From Drosophila miranda (taxonomy: Eukaryota > Arthropoda > Insecta > Diptera > Drosophilidae), in contig NW_022881614.1 of the NCBI RefSeq assembly GCF_003369915.1, positions 16,036,336-16,100,335 on the forward strand: a DNA stretch of 64,000 bases, given 5' to 3'. The position numbers and the translations under genes are program-made. Position 1 is the first letter of the stretch. Every line of letters starts with the position of its first letter. Below, piece after piece: positions 1 to 12,000 of this stretch. The notes below the pieces were generated by a model. The model worked only from the letters and a program-made list of their open reading frames with translations. It had not been told where the DNA came from and ran no database searches.

Positions 1-691
1 GTATACGTATAAACGTGGGAACCGAAAGCAAAGGGATTACAGCTAATGCCTTTAGCTGTGCGAGCTGTCCGATTCCGCTTTGTACTCCGCTTGTGTGTAT
101 TAGTGAGTTCGCTGCACTGCCTACCGCACTGCACTGACCGAATTGTCGCGACAGAGAAATTAATAGCCAGCAATGCGTGTATGTAGGTGTATGTAAGTGT
201 GTTTTAGCACCGAATTGTGCTTAACCGCCGAAAATTTGCTAGGGCTAACGAATGAGGATCGCGAATGATTATTAATTGACACTGCAACTCACTCGGAACG
301 TCGGGGTCACCAAATTTTATGTGGAGATAATGTTTTTTATCCCCAATCGGCCGACTAATTATTTCGAATTAAACAAAACTCGGCGCAGAAATAAAATTAC
401 GATATGTTCTTTAATGCGTGACATCCAAATTGCAAGTGTGGCTTGCCTGCCCTTTACATTGCCGCTCCGATCGCTAAGCGCAGCTTCGCTCGGCCGACGT
501 CGGTAGGCAGACGCAAAGCGGAGATAGCGAAGAGCGAGCTGGCAGAGAGCGTTTAGCAGGGCAAGCAAGCGCAAAGCTTTAACAAACAAATGAGTGACAT
601 AGACATAAGTAACAAACAAAATAAGCGGCTGAGGGCCAAGAATTAGGTGCTATTTGGCAAGCAGCTAATCGGCTGGGTTCTGCTCCGAACA
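1..691. other. Unassigned sequence left of the first Helitron
   Basis: No coding exon with convincing codon structure or splice sites was found here. The stretch holds short purine-rich segments around 500-570 and several A/T-rich blocks. It may be an intron or upstream DNA of the host gene whose last exon lies at 2522-2670, but nothing in it shows that directly. Confidence 0.4.
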
Positions 692-1384
692 ATCGTATTA
701 TTATTATTATAGCCAGCATCAAGAAAACAATTTCATTTTTTCTCGCCCTGTCTCTCTCTAACACACACGTAGCATAGCCGGCTTTGCTTAGAGTAAAACA
801 TTAGCGCCTGGATCTCAGAGACTATAAAAGCTAGAGCAACCAAATTTGGTATCCACACTCCTAATATATCGGACCGAGACGAGTTTGTTTCAAAATTTCG
901 CCACACCCCCTTCCGCCCCCGCAAAGGATGAAAATCTGGGGATATTCACAAATCTCAGAGACTATTAAGGCTAGAGTAACCAAATTTGGTATCCGCACTC
1001 CTGTTAGATCTCACTTTAAAACGTATATCCCAAAACTACGCCCCACCCCCTTCCGCCCCCACAAAAGACGAAAATCTGTTGCATCCACAATATTGAGGAT
1101 ACGAGAAAACTAAAAACGCAGAATCATGGATAATGATCATATCTATCAGATTGCTGAATCTGGATCAGATCGGATCATTTTTGTAGCCAAAAGCAAGAAA
1201 TCAATTTTCAGTGGCTACGCAGCGCCCGACGTCACGCTCAGACTGATTTTCTGTCTCTCTCGCACGCACTCTTTGTCGTGTCGTTCAATATTTGCGGCCT
1301 CTGCCGGAGGAGAGCCATACTGACTAAGTATCGGGTATAACTGTAGAGTTGCGGTGTCCGCAGCAACTCACAACGTTCCCCCTC
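692..1384 (+). mobile_element. Partial Helitron (DINE-1/ISY-like), copy 1
   Basis: This matches the distal two thirds of the complete copy that follows it. It begins inside the element at the TATTATTATTATAGCC stretch and runs to the characteristic end CGTTCCCCCTCG. The TATACCC-bearing end is missing. It belongs to the subfamily with the segment ATCTCAGAGACTATAAAAGC next to a GCTTTGCTTAGAG block. It carries the C/T-rich complement of the GAGAGAGACAG motif near 740-765. The next copy follows after only a few T residues, so two elements sit head to tail. No transposase is encoded. Strand follows the INE-1 convention, TATACCC end first. Confidence 0.85.
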
Positions 1385-1391
1385 GTTTTTT

Positions 1392-2504
1392 TATACCCGA
1401 TACTCAAAATGAGTATTGGGGTATATTAGATTTGTGGTAAAAGTGGATGTGTGTAACGTCCAGAAGGAATCGTTTCCGACCCCATAAAGTATATATATTC
1501 TTGATCAGCATCAATAGCCGAGTCGATTGAGCCATGTCTGTCTGTCCGTCTGTCCGTCCGTCCGTCTGTCCGTCTGTCCGTCCCCTTCAGCGCCTAGTGC
1601 TCAAAGACTATAAGAGCTAGAGCAACGATGTTTTGGATCCAGACTTCTGTGATATGTCACTGCTACAAAAATATTTCAAAACTTCGCCCCGCCCACTTCC
1701 GCCCCCACAAAGGACGAAAATCTGTGGCATCCACAATTTTAAAGATATGATAAAACCAACAACGTAGAATTGTAGAGAATGACCATATCTTTAAGACTGC
1801 GGAATCTGAATTGGATCGTATTATTATTATAGCCAGCATCAAGAAAACAATTTCATTTTTTCTCGCCCTGTCTCTCTCTAACACACACGTAGCATAGGCG
1901 GCTTTGCTTAGAGTAAAACATTAGCGCCTAGATCTCAGAGACTACAAAAGCTAGAGCAACCAAATTTGGTATCCACACTCTTAATATATCGGACCGAGAC
2001 GAGTTTGTTTCAAAATTTCGCCACACCCCCTTCCGCCCCCGCAAAGGACGAAAATCTGGGGATATTCAAAAATCTCAGAGACTATTAAGGCTAGAGTAAC
2101 CAAATTTGGTATCCGCACTCCTGTTAGATCTAACTATAAAACGTGTATCTCAAAATTTCGCCCCATTCCCTTCCGCCCACACAAAGGATGAAAATCTGTT
2201 GCATCCACAATATTGCACATTCAAGAAAACTAAAAACGCAGAATCATAGATAATGACCATATCTATCAGATTGCTGAATCTGGATCAGATCGGATCATTT
2301 TTGTAGCCAAAAGCAAGAAATCAATTTTCAGTGGCTACGCAGCGCCCGACGTCACGCTCAGACTGATTTTCTGTCTCTCTCGCACGCACTCTTTGTCGTG
2401 TCGTTTAATATTAGCGGCGTCTGCCGGAGGAGAGCCATACTGACTTAGTATCGGGTATAACCGTAGAGTTGCGGTGTCCGCAGCAACTCACAACGTTCCC
2501 CATC
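1392..2504 (+). mobile_element. Complete Helitron (DINE-1/ISY-like), copy 2
   Basis: The element starts with TATACCCGATACTCAAAATG, where CCCGATACTC pairs with the following GAGTATTGGGG to make the terminal hairpin. A CTGTCCGTCTGTCCGTC microsatellite follows at about 1540-1580, then conserved blocks with repeated CTTCCGCCC CACAAAGGACGAAAATCTG units. It ends in the stem GTTGCGGTGTCCGCAGCAAC and CGTTCCCCATCG. At about 1.1 kb it is a full-length non-autonomous element of the DINE-1/INE-1 group, which is rolling-circle (Helitron-class) DNA. It lies only about 10 bases upstream of the splice acceptor of the host exon at 2522 and could disturb its branch point. Confidence 0.9.
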
Positions 2505-2521
2505 GTTTCATCTAATTTTAG

Positions 2522-2670
2522 GCGAGCTTCATACATTCTGTATAGAGAACACAGAGCTTGTATACCGCACTTATAAGCATGTTTCGGTTTTGTGCGAGTA
2601 TTCCAAAGATTTCTTGTCGTGCGAGACACTGACGCCCGTCTATGACGATGACCTGTGGAATATTCTATAA
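2522..2670 (+). CDS. Terminal coding exon of an unrecognised host gene (partial)
   Basis: A splice acceptor (TCTAATTTTAG, ending at 2521) is followed by an open frame with codons starting at 2524. It runs 48 residues to TAA at 2668-2670. The peptide begins E-L-H-T-F-C and ends D-D-D-L-W-N-I-L, with three cysteines and a mixed, non-repetitive composition unlike the surrounding transposons. There is no start codon, so this is the last exon of a longer plus-strand gene whose other exons lie left of the window or were lost. The Helitron ends about 17 bases before the exon, and the gypsy element begins 280 bases after the stop, perhaps inside the 3' UTR. I do not recognise the family. Whether the gene is still expressed cannot be seen. 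Confidence 0.5.
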
Positions 2671-2946
2671 CAACTTACTTAAGAACGGAATTTTCTAGGG
2701 CAAACCAAATATGAATCACATTACAGGCGCAGTTTATGTTTGTTTGCCGGATTTTACTATATTTTGTAGGTATTACTTTCTATCTAAACGGTACTAGACT
2801 ACATCATTCAGCCCACACACACATTTGGCCCTGGAAAGTGTTTTCCAGATGTGCCAAATGAAACAACAAAATGATTTTGTAGAAATTGCCAGAATATATG
2901 CCCTAAAATTGCTATATTGTATGCATATGTGGGTGTACATATATTC

Positions 2947-2950
2947 ATAC
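2947..2950. repeat. Left target-site duplication (ATAC) of the gypsy locus
   Basis: The four bases ATAC directly precede the 5' LTR. The same four bases directly follow the last LTR at 26051-26054. A 4-bp duplication fits Ty3/gypsy integrases. Confidence 0.75.
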
Positions 2951-3838
2951 TGTGAGGAACCGCGGTTCCCACAGGCCGAATTTGACCAAAGCATAGCCGG
3001 ATAAAGGCGGTGGGACGGTCGGATAAAGGCTGATGGCTGGCTGGATAAGGCGAAGGTCAGCCCAGATACCCACGGATATCCGGATGCGGCGAAGAGGCCA
3101 AGGGCCCCGAGAGGAGAAGTGTCCCGCTCTCGGAGCGAGAGAAACGCGAGAGGCAGAGGAGACGGCGGGATCGGGCCGGCAGCGATCCGACGCATGACCA
3201 AATATGGGCATGGGATCACGCCACCGGCCAGGCCCCGTTACGAAGGCCGTGGAAACCAGGAGACGGCGATGGAAAACTACCAACGCCGAGCCGGGGCCCG
3301 TCAAGGGGCTATAAAAGGAGGCTGCGGCGACGAAGCGGGTCTCTTTTTCCGTGGAGAAGTGATCGCGCGCGCACGTTGAAACCCCGCCGAAACGTAAGAG
3401 TGATACCCGGTACGGTTCGAAGAAGTGCAGTGAAGTGAATAGCAACAGGAAGACAGGCCCCGCCTGCCCCCAGAGTGAGTCTAAGTTAAGAGGTGATCCA
3501 CAGTTGCCGGCGGAAGCTAAGAGGGGAGTGCGAGACGTGGAGTGCGGATTTGCGTGGCGGGCCAAAGCAATAGCGGAGGTCAAACTGCCCCAATCATTAG
3601 CCTCAACGCTGCCACACCCGACGAGCGCCCACGCGTGGTGGAGATCCATAGATAAGTTGAATTGTAGCATCTAGCCCTAAGTCCTAATATAATTACGAAT
3701 AAAGAGAAATTCGATTAAAGAAAAGGAAGGTCTTATCATTTGTCGTTGGGGGCAACAATAAAAATACGGTGCGACGAATCGGCCGACCGCTGAGCGAGCC
3801 CAGCAAACTCAAGCGAACCAAGAAGCAGGTTCGTTACA
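2951..3838 (+). repeat. 5' LTR of the gypsy element (888 bp)
   Basis: The LTR begins TGTGAGG and ends GTTACA. Its first bases contain the 14-base palindrome GGAACCGCGGTTCC. A TATA box (GGCTATAAAAGG, about 3307-3318) would drive transcription, and a polyadenylation signal AATAAA lies at about 3698-3703, so R and U5 follow in the usual order. The complete, uninterrupted LTR near 3750-3770 provides the empty-site reference for the Helitron insertions in the other two LTR copies. Confidence 0.88.
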
Positions 3839-3840
3839 AC

Positions 3841-3858
3841 TGGCGCCCAACGTGGGGC
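3841..3858 (+). other. Primer binding site of the gypsy element (tRNA-Lys type)
   Basis: Two bases after the LTR comes TGGCGCCCAACGTGGGGC. The TGG start is complementary to a tRNA CCA end, and the sequence is the one known from retroelements primed by tRNA-Lys(1,2). This fixes the element's orientation as plus. Confidence 0.8.
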
Positions 3859-3907
3859 CTACAACGACAAATAGTAGGACAAAGGGAGGAGAAATATAGA
3901 CGAGAGA

Positions 3908-4388
3908 ATGGGGAAGGGACAATGGATCCACCGGTTGAGAAAGGAGGAGCTTGTCCAATGCGGCCACAACTTCGGCGTGCGGCTGGAGAGCACAGTGGAC
4001 GAAATGAGAAGAACATTTAAGGAGTGGATGAGGGAACACGAGGATGAGTCGGAGTGGGCCGATCTGATTGAGGTATGGGCGGACGACAAACAAGCCGCGT
4101 ACGAACACCTGGCACCCCCACCCGGCGCAGCCGCGGCGGCGCTGTGGAGGTCCCCAGTCGACATACAGAGAGAATTGATCGCGAGTCTCTCAGTGCCAAT
4201 ACCGGAACGCTCGCACACAGGGACGCCTAGCAGGCCCCGCCACCAAGGAAGGGATCGAAGCCGAGAGGCCGAAAGAGGGAGAACCGAACCAGCCACCATA
4301 CGGCCAGCACACCTGGACTACGCTAGAGTGGCGAAACAGGTGAGAGAGTGGTCGTTCCGGTTCGACGGGACGACGAAGCCTCTCGAGT
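3908..4388 (+). pseudogene. Gypsy gag, 5' fragment
   Basis: An open frame starts at ATG 3908, about 50 bases after the primer binding site, and runs about 160 codons. It is rich in charged residues (R, E, D) with a W-rich segment, as expected for the N-terminal part of a Drosophila gypsy Gag. The frame is cut at about 4388, where minus-strand BEL/Pao sequence begins. The rest of Gag, including any zinc knuckle, and the protease are absent when gypsy sequence resumes near 9010 in the reverse transcriptase region. The BEL/Pao insertion was therefore accompanied by a deletion, or landed in an already deleted copy. It is not functional. Confidence 0.65.
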
Positions 4389-4394
4389 TTCTCT

Positions 4395-7300
4395 CGATTT
4401 GACACAAAGGTTTGCCATCGGTGGGGATCTCCATTTATCCAAAACAAAACGATAGTAGCATCTGACCAATAGAAGGTTGCCATAGGTGGTCCTGCAGTGC
4501 GAAGTTGGTCCCGGATCCATTTTGCCAGTTTAACTGCCAGCAGCGCACCCGAAAGTTCGACTCGTGGAATTGTGATCGGTTTCGTGGGTGTGACTCGACT
4601 GCGTGCAGCTAGCAAATGAGTTTGAATCATTCCGTTTGGTAGCTCTGCACGAATATATGCACATGCTGCATACGCCAGTGATGATCCATCGCAGAAAACA
4701 TGTAGCTGTAATGACGCAAGCTCGTGGATGTTGAAGCGCAGCCATCGTGGTACTTGAATTTGCTCGACATATGGCAAGTTCTGTATGAATCCCTGCCATC
4801 TATTAAGCAGTTCGGTTGGCAGCGGTTCATCCCAGTCCAGTTGTGCTAGGCTGCCATCGTTGCGTTTGATGCGGGCCATCCATTAGTCCTTGAGTATCGC
4901 CTTCGCGGTCATGACACAGGGCGTGATGAAACCTAATGGGTCGTACAGTCGGGCGACTGTGGAAAGTAAAGAACGTTTAGTATGTGCGTGACTGATTTCA
5001 AAATTTATCTTGAACCCAAAATAGTCTTGATGTGGATGCTTGTAGAGGCCTAAGGTTTTAACGGGATCTTGGTACTCAAACTCTAATAATGTCTTATGAG
5101 ATAAATGGTCTGGAGTTTTTTCTTGTAGCAGAGAAGCGTCATTCGCAGACCACTTTCGAAGCTCCATTCCTGCTGATCGTAAGGCTCCGATCAATTGATT
5201 TTGAATTTCTAATGCTCCTTCGCAAGTGGAAGCTCCGCTTTGTACGTCGTCCACATATATTTCGTGTCGAAGGACCCTTTCCGCGAGTGGGTATCGGGCT
5301 CGTTCATCCTGCGCCAGTTGATGTATGACGCGAATGGCTGTGTAAGGAGCTGAAGCGGTTCCAAACGTAACTGTGTTGAGATAATACTCAGCTACTTGGT
5401 TGTGTTCGTCATGCCAAAAGATGCGTTGATATTGCGAATCCTCTGCATTCATGTCAATGCATCTATACATCTTCTGAATGTCGGCAGCAAAAACAAAACG
5501 ATGGAAACGCCAATTCAGGACCACGCCGGCTAGATCGTTTTGGAGCGCTGGTCCGGTGCATAGGACGTCATTGAGCGATTTTCCGTTTGACGTTTTACAG
5601 GAGGCGTCATATACTACTCTAACCTTAGTAGTGACACTTTCCTCTTTAAATACTGCGTGATGAGGCAAGGTGCAACATGTGGACTCGATTCAATTCTCCT
5701 TGCTAATGATGCAATGCTGCTGCTCCTTGGTTGTTACTTTGGTCACCTGGCCTAGTTGAAAGTACTCCTTCATGACTTCCGAATATTTGGCTTGCAGCTC
5801 CGGCTGCCTTTGGAATCTTCGTTGAAGCATTTGGAATCGATTAATCGCGATTTGACGTGATTTGCCTAGCACCTGCGAAGGGTCAAACAAACGCTTAAGT
5901 GGTAACCGTACCAAATACTTGCCGTTTCGTTGACGGATGTGAGTTCGTTTAAAATGCTCCTCGCACCATCGCTCTTCTGGTGTGAGCTGTTTTGCAGAAC
6001 CGAGATGCTCCATTTCGAAGAATTTCTGGACGAGATTCTCTAGCCTGTTGTGGTGACATCTAATGGTGACAGCGTGTGAGCGTGTGGAAGTGGCTCGACC
6101 AAAGACTATCTAGCCCAGCTGGGTGTGCTGTGCAATTGGTTGGTTCTCCTTTCCTCTGCGGATATCTGAAAGCAGGATCTGTGGGATTACGTCCGCTCCC
6201 AGCAGAAGATCAATCCGTTGTGATTTGTAGAACCTGGGATCGGCGAGTTCTATTCCGTTCAAATGAGGACATTGCTGCAATTTGATGGATTTTGAAGGTT
6301 ATTGCGATGTAAGCGTTTTAAGTATAAACGCAGTATCAATGGTAGTACAAAACTGCGAAGTACAAGAACTTAATGCCAATTCTGTAGTGTAGGTACACCT
6401 GTTCTTGGAGGTGGTCCCAACTTCAGCAATTTCTGCCGAAATTGGATGCCGCTTGAGGTTGAGAGCCTGCACTGTGTGCTCTGTAATGAGGGTTCCTTCC
6501 GAGCCTGAATCCACTAACGCACGTACCACCGCTGATTGGCCAGTGTGGGGGTTGTGGATTGTGACCAGGGCAGTGGCCAGAAGGACAGTGCTGGGTCCGT
6601 GATGCGTTGCCTTAGCGGAGACTAGTTGCGCAGAGTGTGTTCTCACAGACGAGTCGGTCGCTGCAGACTGTGGATGACCACCGGAACTAGTGTTGGGAAC
6701 AACTGGGAGAGGCTGTGCAGTGCTCTGAGTAGGAAGTGGGGTCCTAGCGTAGAGTTGCGTAGGTGTAGCCCTGCCAGATGAGTCGCGCTCGTTGTATACT
6801 GCCAGGAGTTACCGGAACGAGCGCTATGGGAGGCTGCGTGAGGCTGTGTTGCCACCTGAGCAGGAGTTGGGAAGTGCAGCAGTGTATGGTGTCTTTGACC
6901 ACACTGCGTGCAGTTCCTTTTAGTGGTACATTTTGAAAGTGCATGAGAACGGCTCAGACAGTTGAGGCATGCCTTTGCATGATCGACGATGGCTTTCCTT
7001 GCAAAGCAGTCCTTGGACAAAAGGTCCGGGCAATGCCGAAGATTGTGACTGTCGCTACAGTGAGGGCAGCGAGTGTGTTCGGCAACCGCAGTCTTGGCGT
7101 GGAAACTGTTGCCCTTGTATGTTACGTTGCCAACTGACTTCTTCGGGTGCCTTTGATTGACAGGCTGCGGCACAGGTGTCCGCGTCGTGGAGTGGCCTCG
7201 ATTTTCGAACACATCGATGCTGACGAGACGGTCGTTGAGAAATGATTGTAGCTGAGAAAATGTGGAAAGTTCGGCAGAGCTACCGAGATGGAGCTCCCAA

Positions 7301-8118
7301 GCTTGCAGTGTCGTGCTTGGCAGTCTGGAAGTGAGATGATGAGCCATCCAATGCTGAACATCTAGATTCTTGAAAGCATTGAGATAAACCGTCGCAACAT
7401 TAAGCATATGTTTTATATCAGCAGACTGCTCCTTTGTCAACTGTGGCAAGTCATACAAACCGTTCATATGGTACATAAACTGCAGCCGTTTTTTGTCGTA
7501 TCGCTTGAGGACGAGACTCCAAGCTGTTGCATAGTTATTTCCCGCAAGCGCCATCTGCTGAATATCCTCGTCGCGATCCGAGGGAAGAGCTTGCTACAGG
7601 AAATGAAACCTTTGGACGTCGGACAGTTTCTGGTTGTTATGGATGAGTTGAACAAATGCATCGTGAAATGCCGGCCAATCCACAAACTTGCCTGTAAATG
7701 TCGGTACAGGTAGCTTGGGCAATTGCACTGATGATACAGATGGATTTGCTGGCTCCGGATTCTGCTGTACCGGTGGTGCTCTTGGACATACATTTTCGTA
7801 GGCCTCTGATATGATGCTGAATGCCGTTGTATAGTCTTCATCAAAGCGAAAGGCCACTTCGCTGGACACATAACTATGCGTACTTGGACATCGAAGTATT
7901 AGTAAACGTTGATGATTTTGCTCAAATTCACCTAAGAACCGTTGCAAAGTTTGTAAGCGCGTTTGAAAATAAGCTTTTGTTTTCCGATCTGCGCCATCCT
8001 TTCTGAAATTACGCACCGTTTGATTAACCCTCGCAATGAGATTTGTCTGAATAACACTGAGATTGTCGATCTCCACCTGAGGATCGGCTTCGAGGTCGTG
8101 GGACTCGGCTGTTGACAT
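4395..8118 (-). pseudogene. BEL/Pao gag-pol polyprotein remnant
   Basis: Gag starts at ATG 8118-8116. Around 7150-6900 it holds cysteine/histidine clusters (C-P-H-C ... C-L-N-C-L-S-R-S-H) of the zinc-knuckle type. The protease D-S-G-S-E-G lies near 6510, the reverse transcriptase with Y-V-D-D near 5255, and the RNase H start (C-D-G-S) near 4700. The frame carries premature stops at about 7594, 5690 and 4883, at least one stop between 6299 and 6016, and a frame change between gag and protease around 6650-6750. The C-terminal RNase H and integrase are missing. This is a dead copy. The family makes the element's capsid and replication enzymes; nothing here should be active. Confidence 0.75.
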
Positions 8119-8659
8119 GTTGCTGTTATATGTGTATGTCCCTTTCTCTCCCTTAGTTGCACTCTCTTTGACCTTGTACAAAATACCCACAACGAAACAC
8201 TTACTCTGGTACTCGGGAGTGCTTCTCTTTGCTTAAAGCATAGCTTAAGAGAACTTGCGAGTCGTTGTTGTAGGTGTTGTCCGAGCGGAGAGCAGAAACT
8301 GTGCTACTGTGAGCGTTGAGTTGAGGCCTTGTGTCTAGAGATGATGTGCAGCAACAGAACGCTCTTTTGTCTCTTGGTCTCTGCTTTGCACGAGAGAGAG
8401 GCTGCTGTCTAACCGTCGGCTTGTGTTGTTGTTGTGTGCTACTGTCCAGGCGCAGAGCTATCGTCTGGTCTTCTTTGTCCCTGCTTCGTGCGAGAGATAG
8501 CGGCTGTTGGATAAACCGTTGGTTTGCGTTGTGTTTGCCGTTTACAGTTGCAGCCGGTAAAATATGATTTTATTTGTACATTTAACTGAACGCGGAACGA
8601 GGTAGAATCATATGCGTATAGTACGAATTGAACGCGGTTCCCCTCATGGGCCACCAAAA

Positions 8660-9010
8660 ATGTGGAATCCTCGATACGAGATTTCAATGTTGAGCAGAAA
8701 TGCTCTGGGGAATCTTTGCGTTTAATAATGTACTACACGATAAAGACAATTCGAGATTTATTCATTTGGACTTCAATCAACTTAAACTTTAATCTTAATC
8801 GCGTATAGAGTATGTATGTATGTAATGGGTAATACGGGTTTAAGCGCGGCCGGCTGCAACTGCTAATTGTAGTTGTGATTTCGTCGAAACGCAAACGAAG
8901 ACTCTTCATGGTGATCGGAAACGAGGTTACGCCGCACTAGCATGAAACGACGCCGTTCTCCGAGTGGGCAATCGCAGTTAGAGCGCTCTCACTCTCTTTG
9001 TAGTTTAACC
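8660..9010 (-). repeat. Probable 5' LTR of the BEL/Pao element
   Basis: The plus-strand TGTGGAATCC at 8660 is the complement of an LTR 3' end (…GGATTCCACA). It lies directly before a T-G-G-T-G-G-C-C primer-site-like stretch on the minus strand. An AATAAA signal is seen in the minus orientation near 8762. The outer (right) edge is uncertain because the second LTR is missing and no comparison is possible within the window. Confidence 0.45.
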
Positions 9011-9030
9011 CTTAGAAAACCGTCCAGGGG

Positions 9031-12000
9031 GTGTCTAATGTGGCGGTGCACACAATCACCATGAGTGACCCGCAACCGATTAAGCAAAGATATTACCCGA
9101 AGAACCCCAAAATGCAGGCCGAGATTAACCAGAAAGTGGACGAACTATTAGAAATGGGATGCATAAAGCCGACAAAGAGCCCCTACAGTTCGCCTATAGT
9201 GATGGTAAAGAAGAACGAGGGGGAACGTTGTGAGTTGCTGCGGAGACCGCAACTCTACAGTTATACCCGATACTAAGTCAGTATGACTCTCCTCCGGCAG
9301 ACGCCGCTAATATTAAACGACACGACAAGGAGTGCGTGCGAGAGAGACAGAAAATCAGTCTGAGCGTGACGTCGGGGGCTGCGTAGCCAGTGCAAATTGA
9401 TTTGATCCTTTTGGCTATAAAAATGATCTGGTCTGATCCAGATTCAGCAATCTATGATTCTGCGCTTTTAGTTTTCTCGAATGTGCAATATTGTGGATGC
9501 AACAGATTTTCGTCCTTTGTGGGGGCGGAAAAGGGTGGGGCGAAATTCTGAGGTATAAGTTTTATAGTGAGATCTAACAGAAGTGCGGATACCAAATTTG
9601 GTTACTCTAGCCTTTATAGTCTCTGAGATTTGTGGATGCCCCAGATTTTCGTCCTTTGCGGGGGCGGAAGGGGGTGTGGCGAAATTTGGACACGAAACGG
9701 TCAAGGTCCGATATCACAGGAGTGTGGATAACAAATTTGGTTGCTCTGGCTCTTATAGGTTCTGAGATCCTTGAACTCATATTTTGCAATTGACAAAACC
9801 GACCATGAAACCTGTGTGTTAGAGAGAGACAGAGTGAGAAAGAATGAAATTGTTTTCTTGATTCTGGCTAAAATCATTATACGATCTGGTTCAGATTTTG
9901 CACTGTAGAAGATATGGCCATCATCACCGATTCTGCGTTTTTGGTTTTATCGTATCTTTAAAAATGTGGATGCCACAGATTTTCGTCCTTTGTGGGGGCG
10001 GAAGTAGGCGGGGCGAAGTTTTGAAATATTTTTGTAGCAGTGACATATCACAGAAGTCTGGATCCAAAACATCGTTGCTCTAGCTCTTATAGTCTTTGAG
10101 CACTAGGCGCTGAAGGGGACGGACGGACGGACGGACGGACGGACAGACGGACAGACAGACAGGGCCCAATCGACTCGGCTATTGATGCTGATCAAGAATA
10201 TATATACTTTATGGGGTCGGAAACTATTCCTCCTGGACGTTACACACAACCACTTTTACCACAAATCTAATATACCCCAATACTCATTTTGAGTATCGGG
10301 TATAAAAATGGCAAATGGAGATTGTGCGTGGACTTTCGTCAAGTTAACGCGAGATCAGTAAAGGACGCGTACCCAATGCCCAGGATCGATTACATCCTCG
10401 ATCAACTGCGGGAAGCGAAATTCATAAGTAGCCTAGATCTGAAGGATGGATATTGGCAGATCCCCCTAGCCGAGAGCAGCCGGCCGATCACGGCGTTCAC
10501 GGTGCCCGGAATGGGGCTATACCAATGGAAGGTGATGCCGTTTGGGTTACACTCCGCGTCGGCCACCTTTCAACGGGCGTTAGACCAAGTGATTGGGCCA
10601 GAAATGATGCCGCACGCGTTCGCGTACCAGGATGACATAGTGGTCATCGGGCGAACAGAGGAAGAACACCGAAGAAACCTGAAAGAGGTGTTTCGACGGC
10701 TGCGCTTGGCTAACCTGCGGCTGAACGCAGACAAGTGCGAGTTCTTTAGGAAAGAGCTGCGGTATCTGGGCCACAGGGTGACCGGCGAGGGGATATGTAC
10801 AGACCCCGAGAAAGTCGCAGCCATAGCCGAACTGAAACCGCCGACAAATGTCAAGGAGCTGAGACAGTACTTGGGAGTGGCCTCATGGTATCGGAGGTTC
10901 GTGCCCGACTCCGCCACCCTCGAGCAGCCCCTGACCGGGCTCCTCAAGAAGAAGACGGAATGGGTCTGGACACAAGAACGGCAAGAAGCGTTCGAGGAGG
11001 TGAAAAGACGACTAGTGGCGGACCCCGTGCTGGCGTGCCCCGACTTCTCGAAGAAGTTCATTCTGCAGACAGACGCCAGTGATTACGGGCTGGGTGCGAT
11101 TCTCACGCAGGAGACGGAAAGGGGCGAACGGGTAATATCATATGCTAGCAGGACGCTAAATGGACCCGAAAGGAACTATTCGGCGACCGAGAAAGAATGT
11201 CTGGCCATTGTATGGGCCATCCGCCGGTTGAGGCCATACTTGGAAGGATATCGCTTCAAGGTGGTCACGGACCACATGGCTCTGAAATGGCTAAATAGCA
11301 TAGAAAGTCCGTCGGGAAGAGTGGCGAGATGGGCATTAGAGCTACAGCAGTACGACTTTGAAGTCGCGTACAGGAAAGGACAGCTCAACGTGGTAGCCGA
11401 CGCACTCTCCCGACAACCGGTGGAGGAGCGAGGCCGTCGGATAAGAAATGAGGAGGGAACACAACCATTAGGCGAGCCGCCCTGCAAGTGGTTAGAGGGC
11501 ATGGTAGAAAAGATCAGAAAAGAATCCCGAAGTACCCCGACTATGTGGAGAAGGGGGGAAACTTGTACCGGCACATTCCTCACCGGGCAGGGAGCGAAGA
11601 ATTCGCCTCGTGGAAGTTATGGGTGCCGAAATATGCCCGAGAAAGGGTTTCAAAGGAAAGCCACTATAGCCCGGAAGCAGGCCACGCCGGCGGAAGGAGA
11701 ACCGCGGCACGGGTGGCGGCAAGATATTACTGGCCAGGCATGTATAGGGACGTGAGGGCCTACGTGCGGAAGTGCGAACTATGTCTTCGTTTTAAGCCAA
11801 GTCAGCTACAAGCGGCAGGAGAAATGTTGACACAGGTGCCGGAAGAACCATGGGCAACGGTATGAGCGGACTTTGTGGGTCCTCTGCCGAGGTCGAAACA
11901 AGGGAACTCGATGCTGTTGGTGCTGGTGGATCGATTCTCCAAGTGGACCGAGTTGGTGCCGCTGAGGAAGGCCACAGCAGAGGCACTAATAAAGGCCTGT

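Larger units (their letters stand above)
4389..9010 (-). mobile_element. BEL/Pao LTR retrotransposon, 3'-truncated, inserted antisense in the gypsy element
   Basis: Read on the minus strand, this has an LTR near 9010-8660, a leader, gag, a protease, reverse transcriptase and part of RNase H. It then stops abruptly at about 4389, with integrase and the second LTR missing. The order and motifs (protease D-S-G-S-E-G; RT Y-V-D-D) identify the BEL/Pao family. It is flanked on both sides by plus-strand gypsy coding sequence (gag to the left, RT to the right), so it entered after the gypsy element. The outer limits are approximate because neither edge has a clear target duplication. Confidence 0.75.

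Noticed and set aside
10117..10165. GGAC/GACA repeats resembling a short direct-repeat array (CRISPR-like)
   Set aside because: These are microsatellites present at the same place in every Helitron copy, with no spacers. This is an animal genome.
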